Of a stretch of DNA of 64,000 nt, positions 10,104-21,442 are shown piece after piece; position 1 is the stretch's first letter; each line of letters starts with the position of its first letter. Location of the stretch: the NCBI GenBank assembly GCA_023052935.1, contig CM041294.1:156861399-156925398 (forward strand). Reading direction: 5' to 3'. Source of the stretch: Piezodorus guildinii (taxonomy: Eukaryota; Arthropoda; Insecta; Hemiptera; Pentatomidae). The notes under the pieces were generated by a model. It had not been told where the DNA came from, ran no database searches, and saw only the letters and a program-made list of their open reading frames with translations. Position numbers and translations under genes: made by a program.

Positions 10104-13100
10104 GACTTTGGGCGATGCATTGTCGCAGGCCATGGAATTCGAGGCTGTCAGGCAGTCAGTCCGTGGACATGCACGAGTTCGAGCAGCAGAAGCGGAGCAT
10201 AACGCGGCCTCCACCATCGAGGGCATAGTAACAAAGGTTTTGGAAGCCCTCAGGACACGCAAAAATGAGATACGCTGTTGGAGCTGCGGTCAACTTGGAC
10301 ACCCCAGAAGCAAGTGTCCTACCAGGAAGCCGGAAAAAGCCACAGGAAAACTAAGGGGGGTTGATGGGAAGGGGCAACTGTCAACCCGTAGCATCGAAGG
10401 CCCCAGGGTCGCCGTGAGAATCGCGACAATAGGGAGCAAGACAAATAGTTTTTATGTGGATGGAATGGTGAACGGGCAGCTGCGGAGTTTTCTGCTGGAT
10501 ACCGGCGCAACCATGACAATACTGAACCCGAAGGCAGTTAACGCTAAGAAGATATCACCTACCACTTGGGCGTTACGGACAGCCACAGGACAGCCAGCCG
10601 AGGTCTACGGGGAGACAGTTGCCACTTTCTTCATCGGGGGCCAACATCTAGAGCACCGCGTTCTCGTGGCGAAAATAGACGAGGAAGTCATCTTCGGCAT
10701 GGACTTGATGATCAAATACGGGATCAAGCTGGACATGTCGAGAGGTGTGATGACGCTGGGAGACGAAGAGGTCATCCTTCGGCAGGGAAAGGACCTCTAT
10801 GCACGAGTACTCCTACTAGAAGACACCACTTTACCTGCACGGAGTCAAATTCTGACGCATGGGACGATCAATGGACGACTACCGGAGGGTCAATGTCTTC
10901 TACTTGAACCTGGGAAGCACGAGGAGCAGGAAGTCGGACGCGGTGTTCTGGTTGCAAGGTCTCTCATCAAGGTCGGACATACCACCCCAATCCGACTGAT
11001 GAATCTGAACAGCTTCCCGGTGACACTAAAGAGAGGAACACCAGTCGGAGAATGTACGGCCGCTACCTCAGTAGTCCGACAGCTACAACGCAACCCCACC
11101 GAGCAACGAGGACTACCCGAAGAATTAAAAGGATTCGTGGAGGAATCATGCAGAGAACTTTCGCCTGAACAGAGCGAAATCGTGAAGAGATTGATTACCC
11201 GATGGCAGGACATTTTCGAGATCAGCTCAGGACCACGGGGTAGAACGAACATCGTCCAGCACAAAATTGACACCGGGGATACAAAGCCCATTCGACAGAT
11301 CCCGAGGAGGCTGCCGCTAGCTAAACGAAAGGATGCCGAGGAGATTATTAAGGATATGGCGAATGATGGTGTCATCGAGCCCTCGAGTAGCCCATGGATG
11401 TCTCCTGTCGTACTGGTGAAAAAGAAAGATGGGACGACAAGATTCTGCGTAGATTACCGTCTTTTGAACAACGCCACGAAGAAGGACAGTTACCCACTCC
11501 CAAGGATTGACGACACGCTGGACACACTAGAGGGTTGCAAACTATTTTCTACCTTGGATCTCCGCAGTGGATATTGGCAGGTTGGATTGGCACCGGAAGA
11601 TAAGGAGAAGACGGCATTTTCAATCGGCACTGGCCTCTGGCAATTTACGGTAATGCCATTCGGGCTTTGCAATGCACCTGCAACGTTCGAGAGGCTGATG
11701 GAAAGCGTCTTAAGAGGCCTTTCTTGGGAGATATGCCTGGTTTACTTGGACGACATCATTGTACTGGGAAAATCCTTCACTCACCATCTGGAGAATCTGG
11801 AGCGGGTCTTCGAACGGCTGCGTGCAGCTAATCTAAAACTGAACCCGAAGAAGTGCAATCTCTTCCGAAGGCAAGTCAACTACCTGGGGCATGTTGTATC
11901 AGACAACGGAGTTGCTGTTGACCCAGAGAAGATTACAGCGATCACCAATTGGCCAGCACCTCGAGATAAGCACCAAGTGAGAAGTTTCCTCGGGCTCTGC
12001 ACCTACTACAGGAGGTACGTGAAAGGATTCGCCAACATCGCAAAACCTCTTACCAGGCTCACTGAGGAAAAACGGACTTTCCTTTGGGATCGCGAGTGTC
12101 AGGCTTCATTTGAGGAGTTGAAGAAGAAATTGAGTAGTGCGCCTATTCTAAGCTATCCACGTCCCGAGGGCAAGTTCATTCTTGACACAGATGCCAGCAA
12201 CACTGCCATTGGAAGCGTCCTTTCCCAACTCCAAGACGGGGAAGAAAAGGTTATTGGGTACTTCAGCAAAGCACTGTCAGCTCCAGAACGTAACTACTGT
12301 GTCACAAGGAAAGAGCTTCTGGCAGTGGTTAAGTCCATAGAGCACTTTCATAAATACCTGTATGGAAGAAGATTTCTACTGAGAACGGACCACGCAGCTC
12401 TAATGTGGCTGCTGCGATTCAAGTCACCGGAGGGACAAGTTGCACGGTGGATCGAGCGCCTTCAGGAATATGACTTCGAATCTGCTCATCGTTCTGGAAC
12501 GAGTCACCGGAATGCGGATGCGCTCTCAAGGAGACCCTGTGACGGAGAATGCAAGCATTGTTCTCGACAAGAAGAAAAGCAAGCAACAGTGTTGCGGACT
12601 ACGGTCGTTACCGACGGTTGGCAGGACACACAACTGGCAAAGGAACAGGACGAGGACCCGGACTTGAAACAAATAAGGGAATGGAAGCTATCAGGCCAAA
12701 GGAGACCAAGCTGGCAGGATGTTGCTCCAATGTCGAAAAATATAAAAACCTATTGGGCTCAATGGGACTCCATTCTACTGGACAAAGGTCTGCTGAAACG
12801 AGCATTGGAGAACACAGAGGGAGATCAGCGGAGACTACAGCTCATCGTACCAAAGATTAAAGTGCCCGAAGTACTGAGGGAATTACATGATGGAGCATCT
12901 GGTGGCCACCTTGGAGTTCACCGGACATTAAGAAAGATTCGTGAACGCTTTTACTGGGCAAACCTCAAGGACGATGTGATAGATTGGTGCCGGCGGTGTG
13001 CAACTTGTGCCGCCTCTAATGGACCGATAAGGAAAAAGATGGCACCTATGAAGAAATACAACGTAGGAGCACCATTCGAGAGAATAGCGGTGGACATCGC

Positions 13101-14538
13101 TGGCCCTTTTCCTGTGACAGATAATGGCAACCGATATATTCTCGTGGCCATGGATTATTTTTCAAAGTGGGTGGAAGCTTACGCCCTTCCGAATCAGGAG
13201 GCCGCCACGGTTGCAGATGTTCTCGTGAAGCAGCTCGTCAGTCGGTTTGGGGTGCCCATGGAACTTCACGCTGACCAAGGAAGAAACTTTGAGTCGGCAG
13301 TCTTCACCAGGATGTGCGAGGCTCTAGGAATACGAAAGACCAGGACGACGCCTCTTCACCCTCAGTCCGATGGCATGGTAGAGCGCATGAACAGGACAAT
13401 GGGTCGATATTTGGCCAAGGTAGTTTCTGACCATCAGCGAGACTGGGACCAATATCTTCATCTGTTCCTGCTAGCCTATCGTAGTTCAGTTAATGAAACG
13501 ACAGGGCAGACCCCCGCCAATGTCGTGTTCGGCAGAGAACTACGCTTGCCTTGCGATCTGAAATTCGGTTTCAAGCCTGATGAGGAGGTCGCCGGAGAAG
13601 ACTACGTCACGAACCTACGGAAGCGAATGAACACTATTCACGAGAAGGTTCGCACAAACATCCAGGGAGCAAGTGACAGAATGAAGGAGCGTTACGACAT
13701 CAAGGCAGAGAAAGGTGGCTTCCAACCTGGAGACTTGGTCTGGCTACACGATCCTCGAAGAAGGCAAGGCTACTCACCGAAACTTCAAAACTCCTGGGAC
13801 GGACCGTATGAGGTCATCAAGAGGATCAATGATGTCATCTATAGGATCAGGAAGCAGCCCAAAGGAAAACCCAAGGTAGTCCATTTCAACCGATTGGCCC
13901 CATACAAGGGAAACCATGGCCCTACAGAGGAACAGCAAGTCAGGAACCTCACCGACAAGGACCTAATTCCCCATCCTAAGGCGCCAGACTCCCGTAGGGT
14001 AACGCAGACAGTTTACAGAGACATATTCTCGTTACCGGTAGACTATGCTCTAGCACATTGCGTCGCCGAACATCTGAGGAATTCCCGGGGGATTGCGACG
14101 GTCTTCAGGAAGAAGTTCGCTGGAATTGAAGAGCTGGAACGCCAGGGACCAAGAGTTGGGAAGGCTCTCCATCAAGAGCATGAAGGCCGGCACCTGTTTT
14201 ACTTGGTTACCAAGAGTTCATCAGAGCAGAGGCCGACATACGACACACTGCGCCGGAGTCTTGACGACCTGCGGAGAAAGCTTCTGGAACTGCGTGTCAC
14301 CAAGCTCGCCATCCCGAAGTTGGGTTGTGGATACGATGGCCTGGAGTGGAGGATTGTCAGGAACATTGTAGAAGAGACGTTCGCCAACTCTGGAGTCATC
14401 ATAATGGTATGCACGTTCAACCCCTGGAAAGACAAAACACCTACATTGGAGGAAGATCAGCATCGCTCAGCTTCTGCAATCTGTGCTCTGGGGCAGAGCA
14501 CGTCTAAGGAGGGGGTAGTGCTACGGTCAAGACAATGA
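9997..14538 (+). CDS. pol: Gag C-terminus plus Pol with a terminal OARD1-like macrodomain
   Basis: One open frame (numbered from ATG 10000, 1512 codons) in the +1 frame relative to gag. It begins with the capsid end (LDGLRDPETQQAV) and a CCHC zinc knuckle (C93, C96, H101, C106). Protease follows (DTG 167-169), then reverse transcriptase (YLDD 582-585), RNase H (D729, D731 region), and integrase with H970/H974-C1000/C1003 and catalytic D1032, D1092, E1128 (D-59-D-35-E). A GPY/F module (GPY at 1268) comes next. Residues about 1334-1474 are a macrodomain of the OARD1/TARG1 type: ALAHCVAEHLRNSRGIA, YLVTK and IPKLGCGYDGLEW. K1405 and D1446 align with the catalytic Lys and Asp of human TARG1 (Lys84, Asp125). 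The stop lies 18-20 bases inside the 3' LTR. No other stop or frameshift was seen. Confidence 0.95.
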   Translation, partial: GMPTQQSPTTSTRAWLFLDGLRDPETQQAVKLACPKTLGDALSQAMEFEAVRQSVRGHARVRAAEAEHNAASTIEGIVTKVLEALRTRKNEIRCWSCGQLGHPRSKCPTRKPEKATGKLRGVDGKGQLSTRSIEGPRVAVRIATIGSKTNSFYVDGMVNGQLRSFLLDTGATMTILNPKAVNAKKISPTTWALRTATGQPAEVYGETVATFFIGGQHLEHRVLVAKIDEEVIFGMDLMIKYGIKLDMSRGVMTLGDEEVILRQGKDLYARVLLLEDTTLPARSQILTHGTINGRLPEGQCLLLEPGKHEEQEVGRGVLVARSLIKVGHTTPIRLMNLNSFPVTLKRGTPVGECTAATSVVRQLQRNPTEQRGLPEELKGFVEESCRELSPEQSEIVKRLITRWQDIFEISSGPRGRTNIVQHKIDTGDTKPIRQIPRRLPLAKRKDAEEIIKDMANDGVIEPSSSPWMSPVVLVKKKDGTTRFCVDYRLLNNATKKDSYPLPRIDDTLDTLEGCKLFSTLDLRSGYWQVGLAPEDKEKTAFSIGTGLWQFTVMPFGLCNAPATFERLMESVLRGLSWEICLVYLDDIIVLGKSFTHHLENLERVFERLRAANLKLNPKKCNLFRRQVNYLGHVVSDNGVAVDPEKITAITNWPAPRDKHQVRSFLGLCTYYRRYVKGFANIAKPLTRLTEEKRTFLWDRECQASFEELKKKLSSAPILSYPRPEGKFILDTDASNTAIGSVLSQLQDGEEKVIGYFSKALSAPERNYCVTRKELLAVVKSIEHFHKYLYGRRFLLRTDHAALMWLLRFKSPEGQVARWIERLQEYDFESAHRSGTSHRNADALSRRPCDGECKHCSRQEEKQATVLRTTVVTDGWQDTQLAKEQDEDPDLKQIREWKLSGQRRPSWQDVAPMSKNIKTYWAQWDSILLDKGLLKRALENTEGDQRRLQLIVPKIKVPEVLRELHDGASGGHLGVHRTLRKIRERFYWANLKDDVIDWCRRCATCAASNGPIRKKMAPMKKYNVGAPFERIAVDIAGPFPVTDNGNRYILVAMDYFSKWVEAYALPNQEAATVADVLVKQLVSRFGVPMELHADQGRNFESAVFTRMCEALGIRKTRTTPLHPQSDGMVERMNRTMGRYLAKVVSDHQRDWDQYLHLFLLAYRSSVNETTGQTPANVVFGRELRLPCDLKFGFKPDEEVAGEDYVTNLRKRMNTIHEKVRTNIQGASDRMKERYDIKAEKGGFQPGDLVWLHDPRRRQGYSPKLQNSWDGPYEVIKRINDVIYRIRKQPKGKPKVVHFNRLAPYKGNHGPTEEQQVRNLTDKDLIPHPKAPDSRRVTQTVYRDIFSLPVDYALAHCVAEHLRNSRGIATVFRKKFAGIEELERQGPRVGKALHQEHEGRHLFYLVTKSSSEQRPTYDTLRRSLDDLRRKLLELRVTKLAIPKLGCGYDGLEWRIVRNIVEETFANSGVIIMVCTFNPWKDKTPTLEEDQHRSASAICALGQSTSKEGVVLRSRQ
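14506..14515 (+). other. Polypurine tract
   Basis: AAGGAGGGGG lies three bases before the TG of the 3' LTR, where plus-strand priming is expected. It overlaps the 3' end of pol. Confidence 0.8.
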
Positions 14539-15089
14539 CGGGTGGACCACGCCTGGAGGGGCCTAGATGAGGCTAGAGACTTCTGGACCTGGACAGTCCT
14601 CGAAGTGCCTGGAACGGCCCACCCTTCTTACCTGCGCCCAACGTGGGGCTAGAAGATTCGGCGGTGGTACAAATACCGGTCCCCCAAACCTGGGTGAGTC
14701 AGTCTTAATCCGGCTCAACAAGTATCAGTGATGTGTCAGTGAACAGTGACAGTGAACAGTTCGTGACAGTGTGACAGTATAGTGAAACTGTGTGTCAATA
14801 TTGTGATAACCGGTCGGTGGGAAATTAGAAGACTGTAGTTTATATATGTGTTTTATAGTTGTAAGTTCTAGAATAAGTCTAACAGATTGTATGAATTTAC
14901 GTAAGTAGTTTATTTGTTAGGAATACCTCATTTTATATGTATACTGTTTAGTAGTTAAGCTAGTGATTCCATTATTATTGTTAATATAGTGGTTAGTAAT
15001 CCCTTTGTATTTGTGTTTTCTGTATTTAATAAATATTTGTAATTTGTAAACTGGAGTAGTTCATTTCTCACACCCCGTAGCCCGTAACA
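14519..15089 (+). repeat. 3' LTR of the gypsy element
   Basis: 571 bp, reading the same as the 5' LTR base by base as far as I can compare by eye, with AATAAA at 15028-15033. The last pol codons and its TGA stop (14536-14538) lie within it. Confidence 0.97.
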
Positions 15090-15205
15090 CTATATATAGT
15101 AAGGGGAAGTATTGCGATCGTGAAAATTTTCGAATTCCAGTTTTCAACGGAAATACACGTTTTAGGGTCCCCTGAGTCTAAATAACCAAGTCCCGCAAAA
15201 AGATC

Positions 15206-15223
15206 TGTGTGTGTGTGTGTGTG

Positions 15224-15258
<35 letters not shown>

Positions 15259-15314
15259 TTGTCTGTGTGTTGTGTGTGTGTGTGTGTTTGTCTGTGTGTG
15301 TGTGTGTGTTTGTC

Positions 15315-15401
<87 letters not shown>
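15206..15401 (+). repeat. GT microsatellite, second R tandem copy
   Basis: The same interrupted (GT)n tract as at 7671, longer and with different interruption spacing. It shows length change since the triplication. Confidence 0.95.
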
Positions 15402-16094
15402 TAACTCCCGGGCGGAAACGGTAAGTCCTATGAAACTGAAATTTCATATTTAAGACAACTATACGCCCGAGACGTGACAAAACATTTTTCATAAAATTGA
15501 GCCAACCAGAAGAGGCACTTTATACCATGCATTTTGCACCTTTTTTCGATTTTCTCAAAAACGGTTCCGACGATTTTGATTAAACTCGCTATATCGATGT
15601 AAAATTTAATGGGCTTTAATATCATGTAGGTTTTATTTAGATAAAAATGGTCTGACAGGGCTTAAATACCGATATTTTAAATTTTCTTCCCCTAAAGTAC
15701 CTTTAATTTTGTAGATTCAATAATAATTATTGATAATAATAATAATAATTATTGACATAATAGTTATTGATGTATTTGTTTTTAATGTAAGATCGCGATA
15801 TACAGAGATAGCTTCAGTCATAATCCCTCATAAGCGAGAGCATCCTACGTTTAATTTTTTTGGTACAAATCAAAGTTATAATAATAAAATAAGGATTTAG
15901 AATAAAAGCTTATGTTAGAGACTGTTTTTACTTTCTATCACGGGTTTAATTTGTGATTTCTTTTTTTAATTTCACTTACTATATATAGTAAGGGGAAGTA
16001 TTGCGATCGTGAAAATTTTCGAATTCCAGTTTTCAACGGAAATACACGTTTTAGGGTCCCCTGAGTCCAAATAACCAAGTCCCGCAAAAAGATC

Positions 16095-16242
<148 letters not shown>

Positions 16243-16875
16243 GTAACTCCCGGGCGGAAACGGTAAGTCCTATGAAACTGAAATTTCATATTTAAGACAA
16301 CTATACGCCCGAGACGTGACAAAACATTTTTCATAAAATTGAGCCAACCAGAAGAGGCACTTTATACCATGCATTTTGCACCTTTTTTCGATTTTCTCAA
16401 AAACGGTTCCGACGATTTTGATTAAACTCGCTATATCGATGTAAAATTTAATGGGCTTTAATATCATGTAGGTTTTATTTAGATAAAAATGGTCTGACAG
16501 GGCTTAAATACCGATATTTTAAATTTTCTTCCCCTAAAGTACCTTTAATTTTGTAGATTCAATAATAATAACTAGATTATCTTGTTAACGCTGATGAAAA
16601 ACTGGTAAATATATAAATTGAAATTCCTTAATAATTTCAAGTATTTTTATCTCTAACTGTATTTGAAAATCCTTTCATTGATTTCAAAAATGGAGGTAAG
16701 TGAAAGTCGTGTGTTGCCCGCACCAGATTTTTTTAATATGGACAGGGTTTGGAAAATAACGCATATTTTCAACCTACTTAGACATCCTAACGATTTTAAC
16801 CTACTTGCTCTTGTCTTTGATTATGATAATAATCTGGGTATTGTATTAATAGAGCAGGAAGGTTGTGATAATTGT

Positions 16876-16975
16876 TAATACAGCCTTATGGACCTTAGAG
16901 TTCACGTCTCGGTACAAGTGGGGCTTTGATTCAACGCCCTAACCACCTGGCCAAAGAAAACCCCCGTATAGCCTA
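16876..16975 (-). repeat. Possible tRNA-derived SINE head relic
   Basis: On the minus strand GGCCAGGTGGTTAGGGCG, then TTGAATC, resembles the 5' half of a Ser/Leu-type tRNA. No B-box in the right place and no tail are seen. It is not a functional tRNA. Confidence 0.3.
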
Positions 16976-17598
16976 AATAGGCGTACAAATACATATATAT
17001 GTGCATGTTTACAAACAAATAACAACTAATATGCATTTTTTAAATATAAAAAAAAAAAAAAACTGGGAGAGTAGTTACAGAAAAAGCTGAAAACCCCGGT
17101 GACACTCCTTAATGATCGCGAATCCACTAGAGCCGTGAAGGAAAGGGAAAACACTCGCCGTCCAATATAAAAATTAATATCACATATTCTTAAAGTTACA
17201 ATTACAGTTACATTAATTAATCATCAAGTAAAATCTGACTGAGGAGGAAAACTAGCTTCGCTTCTTCTAGTTCTTCTTTGCATGCTTTGAATAGGACTCT
17301 ACCAGACGCCTAGAAACGCTATCATGTGAAAAATGTGATTTTACTCAATAAACAGTGAAAATTTTGCTAATAGAATGCATCAAATTTGAAGATTTGGATT
17401 GGATGGAGTGGATGAAGCATTCAAAATAGAAGCTTATTTTTTTCCTCTGTCATAATGATGTATATTCAACTTCTAAGGATTCTCTGTTAGGAGATCCCAG
17501 TGCTTTCTTTTCTCTTGCCACTTAACAATAAGCACATGCATTAGAACAAATACTTTGTGATAATTCTCGTCAATGACCCAGTAGAGTGGAGGTGGATA
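16976..17598. other. No gene recognised
   Basis: AT-rich with a 16-base A tract near 17047. No open frame or repeat boundary is supported. Confidence 0.5.
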
Positions 17599-17608
17599 AC
17601 CAAATAAA

Positions 17609-20014
17609 TTTTTTTTTTTTTTATAACATCATTTATTGAAATTTACAACTGTATTTTAAAATACAACAAGTAAATGTGTAGATGACAAAAGATAAACAGC
17701 GTGATACAGACTTGAGGAAGAACTACCCAATGGCAGCACTCCTGTAACTGTTCTAAACTAGAAGGTCTCGGGGCCATCTTCTTTTCAGACGCCTCGGAGG
17801 ATTGTCAGGAATGGAAGAGGAAGCAAGGATTGAAACTAGGGGGTTAGAGTGGGAGAAGAGTTTGTTATGGAAGGAGCGATATCTGGTTCGGGCTAGATCA
17901 GCAACAAATGGAATATTTAGGTCTTTATGGATAAGCTTATTTGTGACAAAGTAAGGAGCATTGAGGATTTTACGAAGGATTTTGGATTGTAAGGATTGGA
18001 TCCGGGAAGAATTTGAAGGTTTAGTAGAGCCCCAAAGCTCAACTCCATAAGTCCATATAGGCCTAATGATAGTCATGTAGAGGAGTCTTTTGTAGTTAAG
18101 TGGAAGTTTTGAGCGTTTGTCAAGTAAGTGTTGAAGTAATCGAAAGCGACGAGCAGTTTCTTGTCGTTTCAGTCTAGTGTGCGGATTCCATGTTAAACGT
18201 TTGTCAAGTAGAAGCCCTAGGTAGCGGATCTGTTAAACTGGAACGAGCGGAATGTTATTAAAGGATACTGTAGGGCAGGATGTCATAGGTTTACGACGGA
18301 GGGTAAAGGTTATTTGGTGGGATTTTTCTGAATTTATTTTAATTCTCCAGTTCTGACACCATACCTGAAGGTCTCTGATGTGGGATTGCAGGGTTTGAGA
18401 GGCAATAGTAGGATCGTTATTGACTGATAACACACAAGTGTCATCAGCATACGTAGAGAGGAAAGTGTTAGGATTGGTTGGGATGTCAGCTGTATAGACT
18501 GTGAAGAGAATGGGTCCGAGGATACTGCCTTGTGGGACGCCAGCGGACTGAAAAAAAGGGATGAATAGGAGCACTTGTGATTTATTTGGAAGGATCTGTC
18601 AGTGAGATAGGACTGGATGATGAGGAAGTAAGTTGGAGGAAGGAATTTTCGGAGTTTGTAAAGCAGTCCTGGGTGCCAGACTCGGTCAAAGGCCTGTTCT
18701 ACGTCAAGAAAGGCTCCAGTGCAGTACAATCCGCGCTCCAAAGCGGAGGAGACCACATCCACCACACGATGACATTGCTGGATAGTGGAGTGGGATGTTC
18801 GAAAGCCAAACTGATGATCGGGGATAATATTATTGGAATCAAGGATGGGATAGATACGTTTTAGGAGGAGTTTTTCAAGGATTTTTCCCATGATGCATAA
18901 AAGAGAGATGGGGCGGTAAGAGGATGGATATTCTGGTGGCTTTTTGGGTTTATGTATCATTTTTACTGTGGATAATTTCCAGGAGTCAGGAAAATATGTT
19001 GTACGGAGTACAGCATTATAAATGTAGGTAAGGAATAGGATGGCTTTGCGTGAAAGGAGTTTTAAAATTTGGGATGTGATTAGATCGGGCCCTGGAGCTT
19101 TGCGGGAAGGCAGACTATGAATAATACTGAAAATTTCAGAAGGATGGAAAGCTTTAGGTGGAAGAGACATTTGGAGAGGAATAGTTAGTTCTGCTTCAAT
19201 ACATTCAAGGTGATCGGGATTAAGGATATCCGGGTGTGGAATAAAAGTTTTATGAAGGTGCTGACCAAAAAGCTGGGCTTTTTCCTCGTCTGATCTTGTC
19301 CAGCTTTGGGATTCGGTAAGGAGTGGATGATTGAAGTCTTTAAATTTGAGTAGCTTCTTAGTGGTAGTCCATAATGTTTTGTCAGTAGTGTTGAGATTTT
19401 CGGTAAAATTGAGTAAATTTTGTATTTTGAATTTTTTTATTTCTGATTTTAGTTTGTTAGTCAGTTTAGTATAATAAGTTTTATCGGATGGGTATCTAGT
19501 CTTATGCCACTTCACTCTTGCTCTACGTTTTTCCCTTAATAACATGCAAAGGTGAGGTGGCAAGTTAGTCTGTTTTGTATTGATTGTAGTTCTGTTTGAT
19601 GTATTATCTTTTAAACTGGTCTGTATTGATGTTGTAAGTGTTTCTACTGCTTTGTCAATGTCATTTGTTGTCTTGAGAGGAATTTTCAAGTCTAATTTAT
19701 TGTCCAAATCATGTCGAAATCTGTCCCAGTTGATTCTTCCTGTAATCAGTTTAGGAGAGGAAGGTATTGGAGCGAAATTTGAATGTAATAAAAGCAGAAC
19801 TGGACTATGATCTGATGAAAGGTCGTCCAAGGTCTTGATGATTGCTTGGGAGGAGAAATCTGAGACGTGACAAATATATCGAGGATATCTGGACGTTTAT
19901 TGCGGGATGTTGGCCAGTATGTGGGATTCATGGGTGAAAGAATTGAGTTAGAGTTGGATCTTGAGACATGAGAAAGGACATTACCACGGGGATTGGATGA
20001 TCGACAACCCCATC
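17609..20014 (-). mobile_element. Jockey-type LINE, 5'-truncated
   Basis: The element runs on the minus strand from inside the endonuclease domain (about 20014) to a poly-A tail (T-run at 17609-17622) preceded by AATAAATGA. ACCAAATAAAT occurs on both sides (from 17599 and from 20015), an 11-bp target duplication whose edge merges with the T-run. Two related fragments are at 46393-47075 and 32125-32580. The DNA is GC-richer than the flanks. Confidence 0.93.
17753..20012 (-). pseudogene. Broken endonuclease-reverse transcriptase of the Jockey-type LINE
   Basis: Reading down the minus strand, the endonuclease end is MNPTYWPTSRNKRPDILDI. It then shifts frame near 19850 to LSSDHSPVLLLL, the terminal SDH motif. 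The reverse transcriptase follows: APGPDLITSQIL, YRPISLLCIMGKILEKLLL, HQFGFRTSHSTIQQ and FLDVEQAFDRVWHPGLLYKL. A second shift occurs near 18550 at a run of seven A in the plus strand, after which SAGVPQGSILGP and the catalytic TYADDT box (about 18440-18450) follow. An in-frame TAA near 18235 stands where the 46-kb copy has a Glu codon. The thumb region then runs to 17753. So there are two frameshifts and one nonsense codon. The motifs match the Jockey clade best. Confidence 0.9.
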
Positions 20015-20025
20015 ACCAAATAAAT

Positions 20026-21130
20026 AAAAATTATTATTTAGCAGCTACGACGGAAATCAATCTTACCTAACGAGAAATTTATCGTCAAAATTGTCAAATG
20101 CTATTGTATATTATTTTTTTAAAACTAATTTAAATAAATTGAATTGATTAAAGTTCCACCGTTTTACTAATTGTAAAACCTGAAGAATACCATAAATTAT
20201 TTATATGGTTTAGTCGTTGATTCTCTGGACTCCTATAAATGGATTCGAATCAAGTTAAAAAAAAATCTCTTAATCATAATAAAGTGGTTGTTAATCACTA
20301 AAGATATTTTGTCACGACCTGTTGATTTCTCCTATAGTGTTCCGTAGTATTGTATTATGACATCCACTTTGAATTGCTGAATCAAATGGTTGGTTTCCGT
20401 ATCCTTCTGGGTCGCCTTTAAATTTATTTGGCTCTTACTCTACAATAAATGTTCTTGACTTTCCCGCTCTCGTTATTATAGGTAATCTGTACAATTAGTA
20501 TGGTGTTTGGCTTAAGTGGAATTGTTGAAAACTGTAAACCTCCTACTCATGAAAAAGTTCTCAAAACCACCTCTAGATAAAAATCTGAATGCCACGATGT
20601 TAATTATAATGTCGAGTGTTTAAAAAAACACTCAGCGCACCTTGGCTCATCACCTGCCATTTATATTAATTATATAAACTGCCTGATATAGCCGACATCT
20701 TTCCGTGCAGACTGATAGCTATTATTATACCAAACTATTACAATATATTATTGTTCACACACTTTGTAATTGAATCCAACAGCAGCCAACGTGATGGGAA
20801 CACGCGAGCACCGCCACCTTGCACCGTGGCTCAATCCATCCCCGCGATTAATTTATTAGAGGGAGGTCGAAAAATATGCTTGCAATCGATTACTATCGAT
20901 TTGTTGGTAATTATCTTTAAAAGCAGCTGTAATCGGTTCTGCAATTTGTAGTCATCGAGCTGTGTGCACTTCACGGAGTTCGTGTCTTGCCTGTATGCAA
21001 TCAGTCCATTGTGATATGCCTTGTCAATTACCGGTAGAACACACACGATCTGTGAACGATTCGATCCAAGCTTTCGAGCTATTCCTGAAGCTGAAGAAAG
21101 CATAAAAAATAGACACCGGTCACTTTTACA
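20026..21130. other. Mostly featureless; GC-richer patch 20760-21100
   Basis: 20026-20750 shows nothing. 20760-21100 matches nothing else in the window, is less AT-rich, and contains paired ATCGAT-type motifs near 20886-20900. It could be a regulatory element. The open frame on its minus strand has no recognisable content. Confidence 0.3.
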
Positions 21131-21141
21131 GTTATTATGAT

Positions 21142-21433
21142 ATATTTTGTTTGTTTATTTATTTAACTCCACTTTTACACTACGTTGGCTTATCGGATGA
21201 TGCTACAGTGGGAGTCCTAAATTTGGCCTATCCAGGTTTTATTAGGATAGGGATCTTTAACGAGTACCTGACAACGCACAGGCTCGGGACCGCCTTTTAT
21301 CGTCCCCTCCGAAGAACGGCATAACTAAGGATTTTATACTCCCATTAAAAAATCCTAATACCATCTGCGGGTTTAACCCGTGACCTTTGGCATAGGAGGC
21401 AGTTATGCTAACCACCCAGCTACAAGTGATCCC
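21142..21433 (-). mobile_element. SINE-A copy 2, full length
   Basis: It has the same head, B-box (GGTTAAACCC, one change from the consensus) and GTTAAATAAATAAAC-type tail as the copy at 3889. TATTATGAT flanks it at 21133-21141 and 21434-21442, a perfect 9-bp target duplication. Confidence 0.9.
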
Positions 21434-21442
21434 TATTATGAT

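Larger units (their letters stand above)
8405..15089 (+). mobile_element. Complete Ty3/gypsy LTR retrotransposon with macrodomain
   Basis: The element is 6685 bp with two 571-bp LTRs starting TG and ending CA, a primer-binding site for tRNA-Leu, gag, pol and a polypurine tract. It is flanked by CTAT at 8401-8404 and 15090-15093, a 4-bp target duplication. The uninterrupted target is visible in the sister R copies as the palindrome CTTACTATATATAGTAAG. The domain order protease-RT-RNase H-integrase defines Ty3/gypsy. No envelope gene is present. An OARD1-like macrodomain ends pol. The LTRs read as identical, so insertion is very recent. A frame break in gag is the only obvious defect. Confidence 0.97.

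Noticed and set aside
13999..14422. The C-terminal Pol extension as an envelope or unknown tail
   Set aside because: It has no signal peptide or membrane segment, and its motif series matches OARD1-type macrodomains well.
9068..14507. Many open frames antisense to or out of frame with gag and pol
   Set aside because: All lie within the strongly supported gag and pol reading frames and show no domains of their own; they follow from codon bias.
18577..18864. Plus-strand open frame of 95 codons over the Jockey-type LINE
   Set aside because: It is antisense to the conserved RT motifs of the LINE and has no domain.
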